Shown here in pieces: positions 45,793-57,823 of a stretch of DNA of 64,000 nt. Made by a program: the position numbers and the translations under genes. The notes under the pieces are model-generated. The model saw nothing but the letters and a program-made list of their open reading frames with translations, was not told where the DNA came from and made no database searches. Position 1 is the stretch's first letter. Each line of letters begins with the position of its first letter. Origin of the DNA: Agelaius tricolor. Its lineage: Eukaryota > Chordata > Aves > Passeriformes > Icteridae. Where the stretch lies: contig JALJCS010000015.1 in the NCBI GenBank assembly GCA_023055355.1, positions 11,412,501-11,476,500 of the forward strand. Direction: 5' to 3'.

Positions 45793-46014
45793 AGCTGTCC
45801 CAGTCTCTCTGCAAGCCTCTCAAGTCCCTGGGCCTTACCCGGGTCGGCAGAGAGTGGGGGGGGTAGCCCCACCACGGCCGACTGCGGGGAGACACTCTCT
45901 GTGCCCCGAGGGTGCTGAGGGCACTCAGGCTGGTTGCCTTCGTTGCAGCAGAGACGACCGAGACGTCGGTGGAAGAGGAAAGGGGCCGACTCCCAGCAGG
46001 GGATATTCCAAGGT

Positions 46015-46020
46015 TTTATT
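46015..46020 (-). terminator. AATAAA signal in 5' LTR R region
   Basis: Identical to the functional 3' copy. Being promoter-proximal it would have to be bypassed for full-length transcription, as in other retroviruses with the signal inside R. Confidence 0.75.
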
Positions 46021-46096
46021 AAGGAGTCCCGAGGGAGCTCCTATACCTCAGGGGGTTCCTCCTGCCGAGAGCGCTGGGGGACGTTTGGAGCTTACA

Positions 46097-46143
46097 TTTA
46101 AAGGGGGGAGGAAACTAACATAGATAAAATCCTACTGACCAAT
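46097..46143 (-). promoter_or_regulatory. Core promoter of 5' LTR (CCAAT and TATA-like)
   Basis: ATTGG at 46143-46139 (CCAAT on the other strand) lies 36 bp before TTTAAA at 46102-46097 on the minus strand. Transcription would start about 25-30 bp further on, near 46065-46075. The equivalent motifs in the 3' LTR are at 38061-38065 and 38019-38024. Activity is not shown by sequence. Confidence 0.7.
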
Positions 46144-46463
46144 AGGTATCTCTGGGGGATGGGTGCTGGGGGGACAGACATACAAAACAGCGTATGGGGC
46201 AGGACTTGGGGGGTTGACCCTTGGCCCCTGGCTAATCACTCGACAACTTGGACCGAAACTTCTCGGTAGGGGGCTGGGATGCCGAGGTGACTGGCAGAGA
46301 GCCAGGGTGGGGGTTTTGGAGATCTTATCCCAGGAAAGGGATAACACAAGTAGAGGGAAAAGGAGGGGGGGGGTGCAGTCTGGGATAAACCATTTGGGAA
46401 AAACATGGGAATACAAAACCAACTACTTCAAGGTATTACAAAATATAAGAACGCACTACAACA

Positions 46464-46469
46464 AGCCAC
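46464..46469. repeat. Target-site duplication, right copy (AGCCAC)
   Basis: Exact copy of 37712-37717. Removing the provirus plus one copy joins GGAACAGG-AGCCAC-TAAAAAAA, which gives the empty site to look for in relatives. Confidence 0.95.
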
Positions 46470-49400
46470 TAAAAAAAACTTTTGTCCATTTTCAGATACA
46501 TCTTGGCTGATACAGGTGGGCCTACAGAGAGAAAAGTGTGGAATTTCTGTCAGAACCAGATGGAAAGGTGGATGGAAAGACAGTCCATATGGAAACAGAG
46601 GCTCAGATCCTCAACTGTTCAGTCATGGCTTGAGCTGCTCTTTTCTGCTTGCCTGGGGGAAGATCTCTCCCCTGGTGTTTTGAATTGGAGATTGCTGGGT
46701 AGACATGAAAATCTGCCCCCTGCTCTGGCCCTCCTAGACTTTTTAATCTCATGCACTAACCAAAGAATCAACAAGTATATCATCTTCCTTCCAGAGAGAT
46801 AAGAGCCTCTAAGAAGCAGAGCACTCTGCCTTCCAACAAACTCATGCATAAAAGGTTAATTTAGAGGGTGAGATATCTGTGTATGTTGGACAAATGGGGA
46901 GCTGAAGGGATTCTTTTTATTCCTCCCATTCTCATAGCCTTGGCCAGTGAGTGCAGATTGAATGTATGACTTTACATTATGGAGCACCTCTCCATCACCC
47001 AAGCCTTTGTCAATTCACCAAATGTGACAATTATAGCATTTCAGAGATGAGACTTTCTAATCCTATTACTCATTCATCAACCTGCGGATGATAGCAGGAG
47101 CCAGATCGAACAGTGCCAAAAGAGCAGTGAGGAGCCTTCTCCAGTGCTGTGAAACTAGGCTTAGCTCAGGCACAATAGGTGTGTAATTTAAGGTTTTGTT
47201 GAGCTGAAATCCAATCACATACTTGACTGGTAGATCACAGAAAGACACAGACAAAAAGAATGAGATAATTCTACCTCACACAAACACTTGAATCCAGCTT
47301 TGACTTGAATAACAAGTGTGTGATCAACCTTACACTGTTTCTTTCTTTTAATTTTTTTTAAATTTTTATTTGAACCTAGAAATGGGATGGCACTGAAATA
47401 CTTTGCCTACTTGGGTGTCAGCCAATAATATGAAGGAAAAAAAATACCAGAAGGAAATGGAGGTACTTGTTTAGATAAATAAATCTAAAAAGTACAGGTG
47501 CTCATTATATGAAAGATAATCAGAAAATTTAGCTTCCAGGCTTTGCTCAGTGCTATCTTCCCAGCATCTGGTACCTATTGCTTTTCAAAGATGGGGAGGA
47601 TCTAGCAGAAATATGAGGACTACAAAGCTAAAAAAAAAACCAACCTTGACCATAGAAAGAAAAACTGTACTGTGAATATGATTGCCCTCTCTCTTGCTAC
47701 TAAAATTCTCCTTTTGCACTGTCCTGTTTCAGACATGGGAGCTCCTGTGTGTGGGCAGGTGCTGCAGCCCTGTGCCACTGCTGGTCACATAACCACACAC
47801 AGGGGACTGGGAGTGTGGAGGAGAGAACACTGCCTTTCATGGAAACACAAAAGTGAGTTCATTCCCTTCTGTGGTTAAAGGTGTAGCTTCTCATCAGATA
47901 GTGTGTTATTCATATTGGGTTTTGTAAAGGATAGTCTTCAATACAGATTACTCTAGGAGTGGCCTTAAATATTAACAAAATAAAGTGTAAGGCATGTCAG
48001 TTAAAAGCTTGGGGAAGAAAGCTTCTTGGAGTAGGAACCTCCATGTTTACGTCCATCATCAGTGCTTCCGTATAGTGTAGCAGTCCAGCTTCTCTGGCCA
48101 ACTCTTCTTTCAAAACTAAACTTAAAAAAACGCATTTCCATAGGTTTTTTTGGGCATCTCAAGCTCTTTGAACTGACAGATTCAGTGGGATTGACTGTAC
48201 ATGGAATTTTGTGCTGGCTTGTAGGTGTCATGACACTCAGACATGTATAAACCCCAAACTAGAGGAGACATTAAAAACCTGAGAACAAGCCCACTGCTAG
48301 AAAAAAGGCAAAGTGTTTTAACAACTCAGGCCTGGCAGAGAAACAAGCCCTTTAGTGTAGTGGTGGAGAAAATATGGGGTTTTAAAGTCTGCAAATCAAG
48401 AAGTGCTTTCAAGCCACATTACTTGAGTGGATATGTAAGACTCCAAATGCCTTAGACCAAATTACATGGCCAGGGGATCTCTGAGGTGCAACCAGCTCAT
48501 GAACATGGGCAGGGTGAAACTCATGTGGAGGGCAGCTGGCAGAGCTCCTCTGCAGCCACAGGTAACACCTGCACTGAGCCTGTGCCAAAGCAAAACAGCC
48601 AATTCCTGGTGTCAGAAGTGAAGTGGGTAGGGCAAAAACCCAAGAAGCCCAGAGAGACAAAACGGAAGGGGAATCCTGAGCATCAAAGGGTTAAATTAAA
48701 GTTTGAAGCTTGGCATTAGTTATGAAATACTAAAATTCAAGCAATGTTTTGCTAATGAAAAAGTAAATAAATTACCAATTTGCAGGATATCAGACTCAGA
48801 AGCATACAGAAACAACATCAATTGAAAGATTTTTTTCTTTTTAATAAGTGAATTAGTAGAGAAAAATCCTACAGTGATGAAGCTCATATTTAAACACAAC
48901 AGAGGGAGATATTTTCAATGGCTCATAGGAATACAAGGAGATTGAGATATGTTCCAAACACAGGGAAAACAGAGATATCCACAACACAGTATAATCTGAG
49001 AAACTCAAATGGGGTTTAATGTGGTTCCCAAACTGCAGAGATCTCATAAACATAGTGATTTCCTTTAGCAGTATAAAACTCTGACATTTGACCAGCCAAT
49101 TGCCTTGGGGACATTAGCTAAAATAGCCTCAGCTTTAAAATTGAAATATGAACTTCTAAAGGCTTTGGTAGTTGCTTTCCAGTGACACTGAGACAGCTAA
49201 CATGACTAGTGGCTGCTGCTGGATATATCAGCATCCCTAATTTAGAAATAGGCTGAAGATTTTGGCTGTTGAGCTGCAGACACCCTCTGATCTGGAAATG
49301 TTCTTTCCCTTTGCTTTGCACATGTGGGTAGCTCAGCTGCCTTTCACCAACAAGAAGACAGGTATAGTTTTCACCATCTTTTTTGCCTGTCAGGAAGCCA

Positions 49401-52400
49401 AACACGATTGTCAGTGGTGTGTAGCAGAGCTGTTGTGCTGGGGTGGTGCTGCAGCTCCTCGGGTGTGTGCTCACAAGGGTGATCCCGCAGAGGATGGACC
49501 CTTCCATGGCCTGGGGAGGGCCCCTGCAGGGCAGTACAGAGGCTGCTGTTGCCCTCCATGTTTTGGGGAGGAGGCCTCAAGCATTGATGCTCTTAGCTGG
49601 CAGGTTTATTATTCCTTTTGCTGGTAGGACACAGTTTGGGTTCCTTTGTGCTGCAGCCTCAGCTCATGAGGGGCAGCCCACTGGGGAGCATACCCTGGGG
49701 GAGAGCAGCAGTAACCAGGACAAATGCAATTGTTGGTGGTCTCAGGGGGCTGCAAGTGCTCTCTGTGGGAGCTGTTTGATGTTGTTGGCCCCAAACTGAA
49801 TCAGGAGGGGAAGGAGGAAACTGCATTCAGCATTCTCTGTATAAGTACATCTGCTAATGACCTGTGCCTGGTAAGGTGTAAATGTATGCACACAGTCAAC
49901 AAGTGCCCTCTTTATAGACATGCTTGCACACTGTGCTGTGTTTTTATTCAGCATACTCATTTATGATGTTATATTGCTGCAAAGTGTTACCCAGATTAAC
50001 AGAGAGAAGAGAAATGCTTTTTGTTGCTGCTGGCTTTTCAATACCTAGGAGCAACTAGAATGCTTTAGACTGTGCAGGTGAGCATTTGCTCACCTGTGTG
50101 GGTCCCTGACCCATCTCTCCTTTAGCAATCAAATCTGCTGTGGCGATAACTGTGTGATTTTCCTGCTTTTATCCAATATAACAAAGACAACAAGGTAAAT
50201 CAGCTTATGGGTCATGATGTCTTGCAGCCACTGAGTATGTTGTATTGTGTGCTCTCAGTAGAAAAAGGAAGTAAGGACCTCTTTGGTGGTGTGGTCCTTT
50301 CAGCTCCATGGGTTCATTCTCTGCACACCAGCTCTGAATGCACCTGGGTGTCTGTGGTCTTCTTCAGGACAGCATGTGGTAAGGAGAATTGGGGGCAAAT
50401 TTGATCTTCTCCCAACTTCTCAAATCAAAACAACCAGGACAAACATCACTTCTTCCCCCTTGCTCTCTTCCACCCAGCCTTTGCCTTGCCCCCTATGGCC
50501 TTTGCAAACCTGCGTGAGCTGTGGGAGCCCTGGCTGCCTCACTAAAATCCTGCTCTCTGCTGTAGCCTTTAAAAGGGCAACTTCCATGGGCCAGTGGTGG
50601 GTGTGTTTGCATCACTCTTCTTTTTGCCTTCATACTCTTTCCCTTGGTTCCTTGTCAAACTAAGAAAAGCTCTTGAGAGCCACAGAACAGGGGCAGCTTT
50701 GGCCCCAAAGAAATTTAAGTAGCATGTTTCTGTCTGTGCAGACCCCAGACTGCTGCTGTCTGCTGCTGTAAAGTGTCAGACTCCATTGCTTGGTGACTAA
50801 CAGCAGCAACACTTAACAAAGTTGAGTGAGGATGATGGTTAAGCATTTCTCATCCTAAGGAGCTGCTATGGCAGCTGCAGAAGGCTCCTACAGTCTGGCT
50901 GTGCTCTGAATAACCTCTCTCACTATGGTTCACATTAAAAATTTTGATTATCTGTCAGGCTGCTGCTCCCCTTCTCTTCAGCTATCAGAGTTGCAACACT
51001 CTGTAGAAGTCATTTACTTGCCAGGGGTACCGTTAGCCCTTTGTGAACAATTAAGCTGAGGTCGGAGGTTGTAATATATCAAATTTGTGGACCATATTAA
51101 ATTTTATTTTTACTGAAAGGAACTTTTTGTCTCTTTTATCAGGAGGAAAATTAAGCTGTGAACTGGAATTCCATCAGGCTGTCTACTGTAAAGCCTCGTG
51201 GCTTTAGAAAAGGGGCAGTACTGGTCAGAAATGACACCCAAAAGGTAAATTTATTTCTTTTTTATTAAAAAGGATAAGTTATGACCTGTACAGTATATCT
51301 TAAAGAAGGAGGGATGTTAACACGATAAACTGCATTTTTCCATTTCTTTTTTAAAGTCTGATCTTGCCAGGCTGGAGAAGTTCTGGATGGGAGGGAAGGG
51401 GATGCTAAGCTACCACTGAAGCTGCAGAATATGGCCTTACTCAGCCTCTTTGCCTGCCCCACCACAGAAACTTTTGGTTTTGGTTTATGGAAGAAATGTA
51501 GAAAGTTCTCTCCTGGTCTGAAAACAGCATGGAATTGTGAGCTAAATATTCTACCTATCCAATTATAAATGAACAAGCAGCTCAGGATAGGTTTTTGGAA
51601 AAGATTTCCTGTTTGATTCTGGACCTGGAAGTTTCTTGAGGTAAAGTTTTTAAAACCTTTGCAAACACCCTCAATCTGGGCCTTTTCTCTCACCAAACCC
51701 ACCAGAAGTTTTGCCCCTTAGAGATTACTTTCCAAAGTTTTGTTCAGACTTACTGTCTGTGAACTTTTGCCATTCTAAATCATTATCATTCAATAAATGG
51801 AAACAATGTTATTATAAAGCTAAACTACAGTGAAGCCCTGTGTTGTTCACTTGTTTCCAGAGAACAGAGATTTTGGGATACCTGGTCAGCACCCAGCCAG
51901 GCTGATGCTGCCTTTCACCTCTCTGGGGCTGTACTTTATAAATTAGATTGTTTAGATTTTCTTCTGGACCTAAACATACAAGTGTGTGCTTGTTCTCTTC
52001 CTATAAGATAACCCTTCCTGTCCTGCACATAAATCAAAGCCCATGTGTGAGGCTGAGGAGCCTGAGCTGATCTTGTCGCTCCTTACACAACCTGCTCCCT
52101 CTGCACAGGTTTGGCCACCTTTGGGTTACCCACAGACGTGGTTGATTTTGTGCACAGTGCCTGATGGTATCAAATTAGGCTGCAAACATCCAAGAACCTT
52201 TTATTTTTCTGTAGGATTAAAGGATTGCCCTGCTATATTTGGCGTGGGTTTCTCCTCCCCTCTGTGCTGCACAGTGTTGTGTTCCACTCATCCATATCTC
52301 CTGTGTTTCCACCCTGAAGAAGGCGGAATTTCAACAGCAAGAAAAGGGATTCTATTGTGCTCTGCATAATTTGAAAAACACCCTGTGGGATGAATTGTGC

Positions 52401-55400
52401 AATTTTAATATTCATTATCTCAAATGCAGACAATAGAATAGACCTTAGTAGGAAGAACTGATTAGCAGATTACTGTTCAACTTGGCACATTATTTGATGA
52501 TAAGTGGGTAAAACAGTTTTTCAGGACCTGAGTTTTTGGTATTAAAAAAGGAAATGTAATTGCTCTGTGGGAACCATTCTTCAGTAAACATACATGGGAG
52601 CTCACAGACCATGCACAGGTAGAACTGACTTTGTAACTCTTGGGCCTTACAGGTTCAGCAGATGAGACCAAGGGATTTCTGCTGCTCCCTCCAACTCTAA
52701 ATGAAAGACTGGAGAAGGGGAGCATGAAATCAGTCCACAAACTAAATGGTAATGTTTTAATTACAATTCCATTGTTATTCTTCTTATTTGTCTATTTGTA
52801 ATTGTGTAGTTTGCATATTCATTCCTCTCTTTCTCAAAAAGGTTTTGTTGTTGTGGTGTGGTTTGTTTTGTTTGGCAAAAGTTTGACTCCAAAAAGAGGA
52901 TAAACTTGTCATTAAAAGGCTATAAGGGAAAGAAAGAAATAAAAAGGGCTGGTTTTCCTACATTCAAAGACTTCTGTGGGATAAGGACACAAGGTGGATA
53001 TAATTTTGTAGAAATAGAGACACTAAGATTTTTGTAGACAAGAGCAAATGAAATTATGTTTGGCAGCATGATTAAGGAGTGTGATAAAATTTAGCCAAGC
53101 AAAAAACTCTTGTAACCGTCACCCACATGCATTTAAAGTAACCTGATAATTTTTATAAAGGTTGTAGTACTTGACAGTTCCTTTCTTCAAGTGAAGTCTT
53201 CTGGGTTATTCATTCTGTTAAAAACTTCAGTAAAATGCAGCACTACATGCTGGCTTAGTTCCTTTCCCATAGAAGACAATATTCCACATCTTTTTGTTTC
53301 TTTTTTTTTTAGCAAATAACATGTAATTAGTAGAATTCCAGTTCCTGTGAAAGAGAGAAGATGCTTTTACTTCACACAGCCATCTAAAGGAAGTAAGTTC
53401 ATCTCCTTGTAGAAACACTGTAACAGCTACAACCTTCTGGACCAATTCTTTATGTCCTCCTGTCAAACATTATTCTTACTACATGGACACTTGTCAGGGT
53501 TTTGTGTCAGAGTGCCTCAGACTCATAAGAGCCTGCTGAGACAGTGCACAAAGCTGTCATTTCCATGGCTGCTTTGGTAGGAATGCAGCTCTGCCTCTTG
53601 TTCTGAGGTCAGGATGGGCAGTGTGAGAGGGTTTCTTCAGGCCTAAGCCAACCTCAGGTGTGGGAGATGCACAGGAACTGAAGCAGACTGGGGTGGTGCC
53701 TGAGCAGAGACCAGGGCTTGGGAAAGATTGACCTGAGGAACATTTTCTTTCATGATAAAGTTAAAGTGGCTGTCAGTTCAAGCAGCAGCCTCTGATACCT
53801 GGCTACAATTGCAGTGTTCTGTGCACCTACCACACAAGACCAGGGAGCAGGGGGACTCCACTGCAGCCTTCACTCGTGTAACCTGTCTGCAGCTGTCCCT
53901 AGACATGCTGGAAAGCAAGTCCCCATCACAGGTATTTCCTGGTGCCATCAGATGATGAGTAGTGACTGCCAAGGCTGAGAAAAGAACAGGCTACAGCAGA
54001 CAATATTTAATAAGTGCATTCTGAGATTTTTCAGTTGTTTCCATACTTACGTATAATATATTTTAAAATAGCTGTGCTTGCCTATCTACTTTTTTCCCCT
54101 AGTTTATGCTGTCTCTAGGCCTGAGAACTTTGTCTTTCCATTGTGTGCTGTCTCACAGGCATAGCATAATGAAAAACCAATCCCCTTGCTTCTAGTTAAT
54201 GAGTAGTCTCTAGTTTTTGGGGTTTTTTTTCAGGCAAGAATGTTAAAGAAAGCCCAGCTTTCAGCTATTAAAAATATTCAATGACATTTATGACAGATTT
54301 TCCACTTCTTCTTTCCTGCTGCACATAATCTTCAAGATCATTAAAGGGAAATTCTGAGATTTTCCATGCTCTGTGCTAATGTAGCACTTGTTTCATAATG
54401 AAGCTTGAAATGGTGGGTTTTTTCTCTGCACATGATTAATGCTAAAGTCCACATCCTTATCTGATAGAAAACACCAAGAACTCCACTGGAGTAAATGAAG
54501 TTAGGGTAATTTGCATCAGTTGAGAATGTGGCCCTGTATTCTGGCTGACATTATCCTGCCTGCTACCATACAGACATCAACTGGGGTGCTGTTGTTTCAC
54601 TCCTATGTGGCATAGGAAGGGTCTCAGTGGGGGAGAATGAAAGTGGAGAATGGTCTTTGCCAGCCCAAGTTAGCAATAAGCTATCTGAAGTATAGGACGA
54701 TTGAAATAAAGAGGAAAACTCACCATGACACAGTGAGGTGCAACTGAAACGACCTGAACTGGGTCAGGTTGCTCTGTTTTGTGTTACTCCAGAGGGATCG
54801 GTGCTCAGAGGAATTCCCCCAGCCCATCTCTGTGATGAGGGATGGGAAATTTCTCCCAGGTCCTGGGGTTTTCAGGTTAAACTAAACTGCTTATGGGCTG
54901 TACTCAAAGCCATGTGGAGGCTCTAACTACTACTGTGCAAAATGCCCTGCTCCTCAGGTGGAGCTGGCAGGAACCAGTTCTTCAGCTGCAACGTTGGCTT
55001 TCTATTTGCATTTGGATGGAAACCAAGAGGTTGTTTTTTTCTCTCTGACTTTGAATAGAACTCTCTCTCCTCCTTTAAGCTGCCCTACTTCTTAAGCAGT
55101 GATGCTGTTTGCAGTGCTGTAGCTACCTGGCTCTGGGCTTTTGTTTCAGAACACTTGTGCCATAACATTCCCCTCTGGAGGTGTCTTGCTAGAGGCACTG
55201 TCTCCCCTCCAGTCCCGAGGAGAACATGTCATGTCTCTGTGGCACAATGGAAACTTCTGGGGTTGTCATTCTGTCCAGCATGACTGAAATAGCTGTAAAA
55301 TATGATGTGCATTTTTAGTAGGTTACAGCTGTGTTCTGTGAGCTGAAGGAAGAGAGCGTATACAGCAAAATAGGTAAAGTTTTTTACTCAATTTTTTACC

Positions 55401-55896
55401 CCAAATCAATTTTTGCAGTAGTTTTTCACAAGTAATCTTCAGTTAAATAAAACTTTATAAATATTCGATCTAGGCATTGTTTAAATCAGAACAGAATTCC
55501 TGTTGAATTGAAGGAGGTCAGACTGGGGCTCCAAGTGAAAATCAATACAGTTTTTAGCTCCTTTCTCCTTCTTGCCCGATGCAGCACTTACACATAAGAA
55601 AGTTGGCCAGCTGTGAGCTGGTGATTCAAGAAGGATGGGTATGCTTCAGAAACCATTGCTCCAGCTGTCTCAGGCTGTTCTGGTGAGCCAGAGGTTTGAG
55701 CTCTTCAGCCCAGGGATCGAGAATTACAAATGTGTGCTGAAATAGAAGCCAGAGTTCAGGGTGAGGACACAGCAGAACAAAGACCATTGCTGTGGGAGAA
55801 TTATAATAAATGGCATGAAACAATGCATGATCATTTCAAATTCTTGCCAAATGTGACTTGTGATTGTCACTTTTCTTGGGAATATGGTCTGCTACA
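46470..55896. other. Noncoding right flank, no gene seen
   Basis: AT-rich with moderately GC-rich patches at about 49.4-49.8 kb and 50.4-50.6 kb. ORFs reach 145 codons (51265-51702, minus strand) but lack domains, signal peptides or consistent exon borders, and several are antisense pairs. No RNA gene, LTR or intact transposon was recognised. Confidence 0.5.
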
Positions 55897-56013
55897 AAAA
55901 CCAAAACAAACTCCAAAAAAGAACCCAAACAAAAAAACTCCAAACCAAATGACAAAAACAAAGCCAACCCAAAAAAAACCGCCAAACCAAAAAATCCCCA
56001 AAAACAAAGAAAA
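55897..56013 (+). repeat. A/C-rich low-complexity tract
   Basis: About 117 bp almost devoid of T on the + strand, made of irregular CCAAAA, ACAAA, AACCC and AAAAAA units. Both strands stay open (about 100 codons Lys/Pro/Asn-rich on +, 65 codons Phe/Gly-rich on -) only because of this composition. Confidence 0.85.
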
Positions 56014-57099
56014 AAAGGAGAGAAGCTGGTGATTCTTTGGAATTAAAGGTTTAGGATATGACATGGGGAATTAGACATGGGCCTCCTTTTAGCAAGAACG
56101 TTGACCTCCATGCATAGTTCTGAAAATAAACCCTCTCTCCTGCTCAGCTGGATTTTTTTCTTCCACTGAAGAACAAGCACAGATGTCACCAGGGAAGAGA
56201 GTAGATCTCATGATTGGAAACTTTTGATGTCATTTTCAATGCAGTTGTAAACCCGAGTGTTGACATGTAGGTGTCCACGCCCAGGATATTTACAAACCAA
56301 GATCTGTGTGTGCCTAGTTTTTATGGTGGCAATAAAACATTGCCGAATGTTTCATGGTAAATTTTTAGGCTTCATCAATTATTGCTAAAAAGAGGGGTAA
56401 AAAGGCAACTTTAGCAGAATTGAGACTGTAATTCATTAAAAAAGCCTGGTTTTTACCATGGATTTAGAGTGAAAAAGCTGTTCTCTAACATTCTGGACCC
56501 TTCAACAATGTTTATCATAAACATGTAGTTTTGGAAGGTAGCTCCTCTGAAGTCTGGGCAAGTGATGATGACGCTCTGAAGTCAATAGGAAGGTAAGGTG
56601 GCAGTAGAGCCTAGTGTGTAGAACACAAAACTGGGACACTCAAGCCCCACTGCAGCACTGGGTGTGATTTGGATTCTCTCAGCCTCAGTTTCCTCCTGTG
56701 TAAACAGCAATGATCTCTTTTGTCAAGTTCTTTGAGGTCTGCAGAAGAGAAGTACTGTAAAAAGCCTTGCTTGCTATTATGCATATCTTCAAAACAAAGC
56801 TTAATGCTTCAGCTCTTTGCTGGGCTGGGTGAGTGTGCTTAGCACTTTGTGTGATCAAGCTGTAGATTACATAGGCAGTGGTTTGTAATAAGAGCCTTAT
56901 CAGTAACAAAAACCCTTCTGTCATTATCAGACAAGCAACAATCGCATTTTAAAATGGTTGCCAAATGTGTTTATTTGAAGACGGTTGTTTCTACCATGGC
57001 TCAAACCATTGTGTGGCAAGTGTTCAATTGCTTCCCACTAAAGCCAACCTTTATAGCTTGGAAAACTCTGTTAGATAAATGTCACTTTCTGCCATAATT
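56014..57099. other. Noncoding, no gene seen
   Basis: AT-rich DNA without recognisable gene, RNA or repeat family. Confidence 0.5.
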
Positions 57100-57620
57100 T
57101 GTGGAATCAATACAAACTGAGTCAAAGAATCACAAACAGTAATGTGAAAATAAAATGATCTGTGTTATGGTTTTTAAGTAAATGATGATAAACTAATAAA
57201 TGCCATTAGCTGCTGCCATTACTTTGTTGAATTTAGCTGATGTTACTGTGTTGACTTTAAAAGCTATCAGCTTAACTATATAAATCCATTTGACATGTCT
57301 TTATTCAGATAAAACTTTAATACTGCAAGTGTAGCAAATTAGATGCAAATGCTCTTTTTATTTTAAGTATATTTAAAGCTGCCTTTTCAATGCAAATTTT
57401 ACAGGAAATCTCAACAAGCTAGGACAGACATCTTAGCTGTCAGCGTGCAGCACTTTCATTTCGGTCTCAGGCATGAGAGCTGCGTTTTTTCCCTGCAGAC
57501 TGAGATAATTAAAACTACAGAGAGATGGTTTTAAATATACATGATACACAGTTACTTAAATTGTGGGATAATGCATAAATGCAGCCCTTAACATTTTTTG
57601 ATAGCACAACACTGACCAGA
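57100..57620. promoter_or_regulatory. Possible conserved regulatory segment
   Basis: AT-rich, free of simple repeats and dense in short factor-like words: a perfect octamer ATGCAAAT at about 57342-57350, a second TGCAAAT about 40 bp later, several TAAT/ATTA cores and TGACTTT-type sites. Such clusters are common in conserved noncoding DNA, but conservation cannot be seen from one sequence. Confidence 0.25.
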
Positions 57621-57680
57621 TAACATAGCAAAGTAGATTCTAGAAAAAAAATCCTTGTGTAAACAGTTTAATGTTTCGGG

Positions 57681-57719
57681 TTGTTTTTCTTTTTTTATTT
57701 TTTTCTTTCCTTTCTTTTC
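57681..57719. repeat. Pyrimidine (T-rich) tract
   Basis: About 39 bp of T runs broken by single C, A or G bases. A second T tract lies at about 57805-57823. Simple sequence. Confidence 0.8.
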
Positions 57720-57823
57720 ACTTGAATTATTGTGGAGGCACAGAAATACCAGTTCAAAATCTGGTCTGTGAATGCCCTCATTAAAAAGATACTGATAGTA
57801 TTAACTTTTTTTTTTCTTTTTTT

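Larger units (their letters stand above)
45354..45795 (-). other. Proviral 5' leader between LTR and gag
   Basis: A 442-nt untranslated leader carrying the PBS, the splice donor and presumably the packaging signal. One ATG is present upstream of gag, at 45627-45625, opening a frame of about 27 codons that ends at a TAA overlapping the splice donor; spliced env RNA would end this small frame a few codons after the junction. Near its gag end the minus strand has a C-rich run. Function of the upstream frame is unknown. Confidence 0.8.
37718..46463 (-). mobile_element. Full-length endogenous retrovirus (class II, beta-like, alpha-type Env)
   Basis: An 8746-bp provirus reading right to left: 5' LTR, PBS, leader, gag, pro-pol, env, polypurine tract, 3' LTR, bounded by a perfect AGCCAC duplication. 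The LTRs are 668 bp each with one mismatch, and all three coding frames are open. Gag (MHR, one zinc knuckle), the dUTPase-like segment before the protease, the YMDD polymerase and the 6-bp duplication place it with the class II (ERVK, betaretrovirus-like) avian elements. The Env transmembrane subunit is of the alpharetroviral type. No nested insertion, frameshift or stop was seen. It is antisense to the window numbering, and no host gene is visible beside it. Whether it is transcribed or fixed in the species cannot be told from the sequence. Confidence 0.97.
45796..46463 (-). repeat. 5' LTR (668 bp)
   Basis: Same length and sequence as the LTR at 37718-38385 apart from one base (45822). As the upstream copy it supplies the promoter for genomic RNA. 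On the minus strand it has ATTGG (inverted CCAAT), TTTAAA and AATAAA in order. The open frames on both strands inside it occur identically in the other LTR and are judged noncoding. Confidence 0.96.

Noticed and set aside
45423..45875. 150-codon minus-strand frame running from U5 through the PBS and leader
   Set aside because: It begins with GTG, contains no ATG, and crosses the PBS and splice donor. The open frame is a compositional accident of the GC-rich leader, not an accessory gene.
55730..56064. Lysine/proline-rich ORF and its antisense Phe/Gly-rich ORF
   Set aside because: Both are translations of the A/C-rich low-complexity tract.
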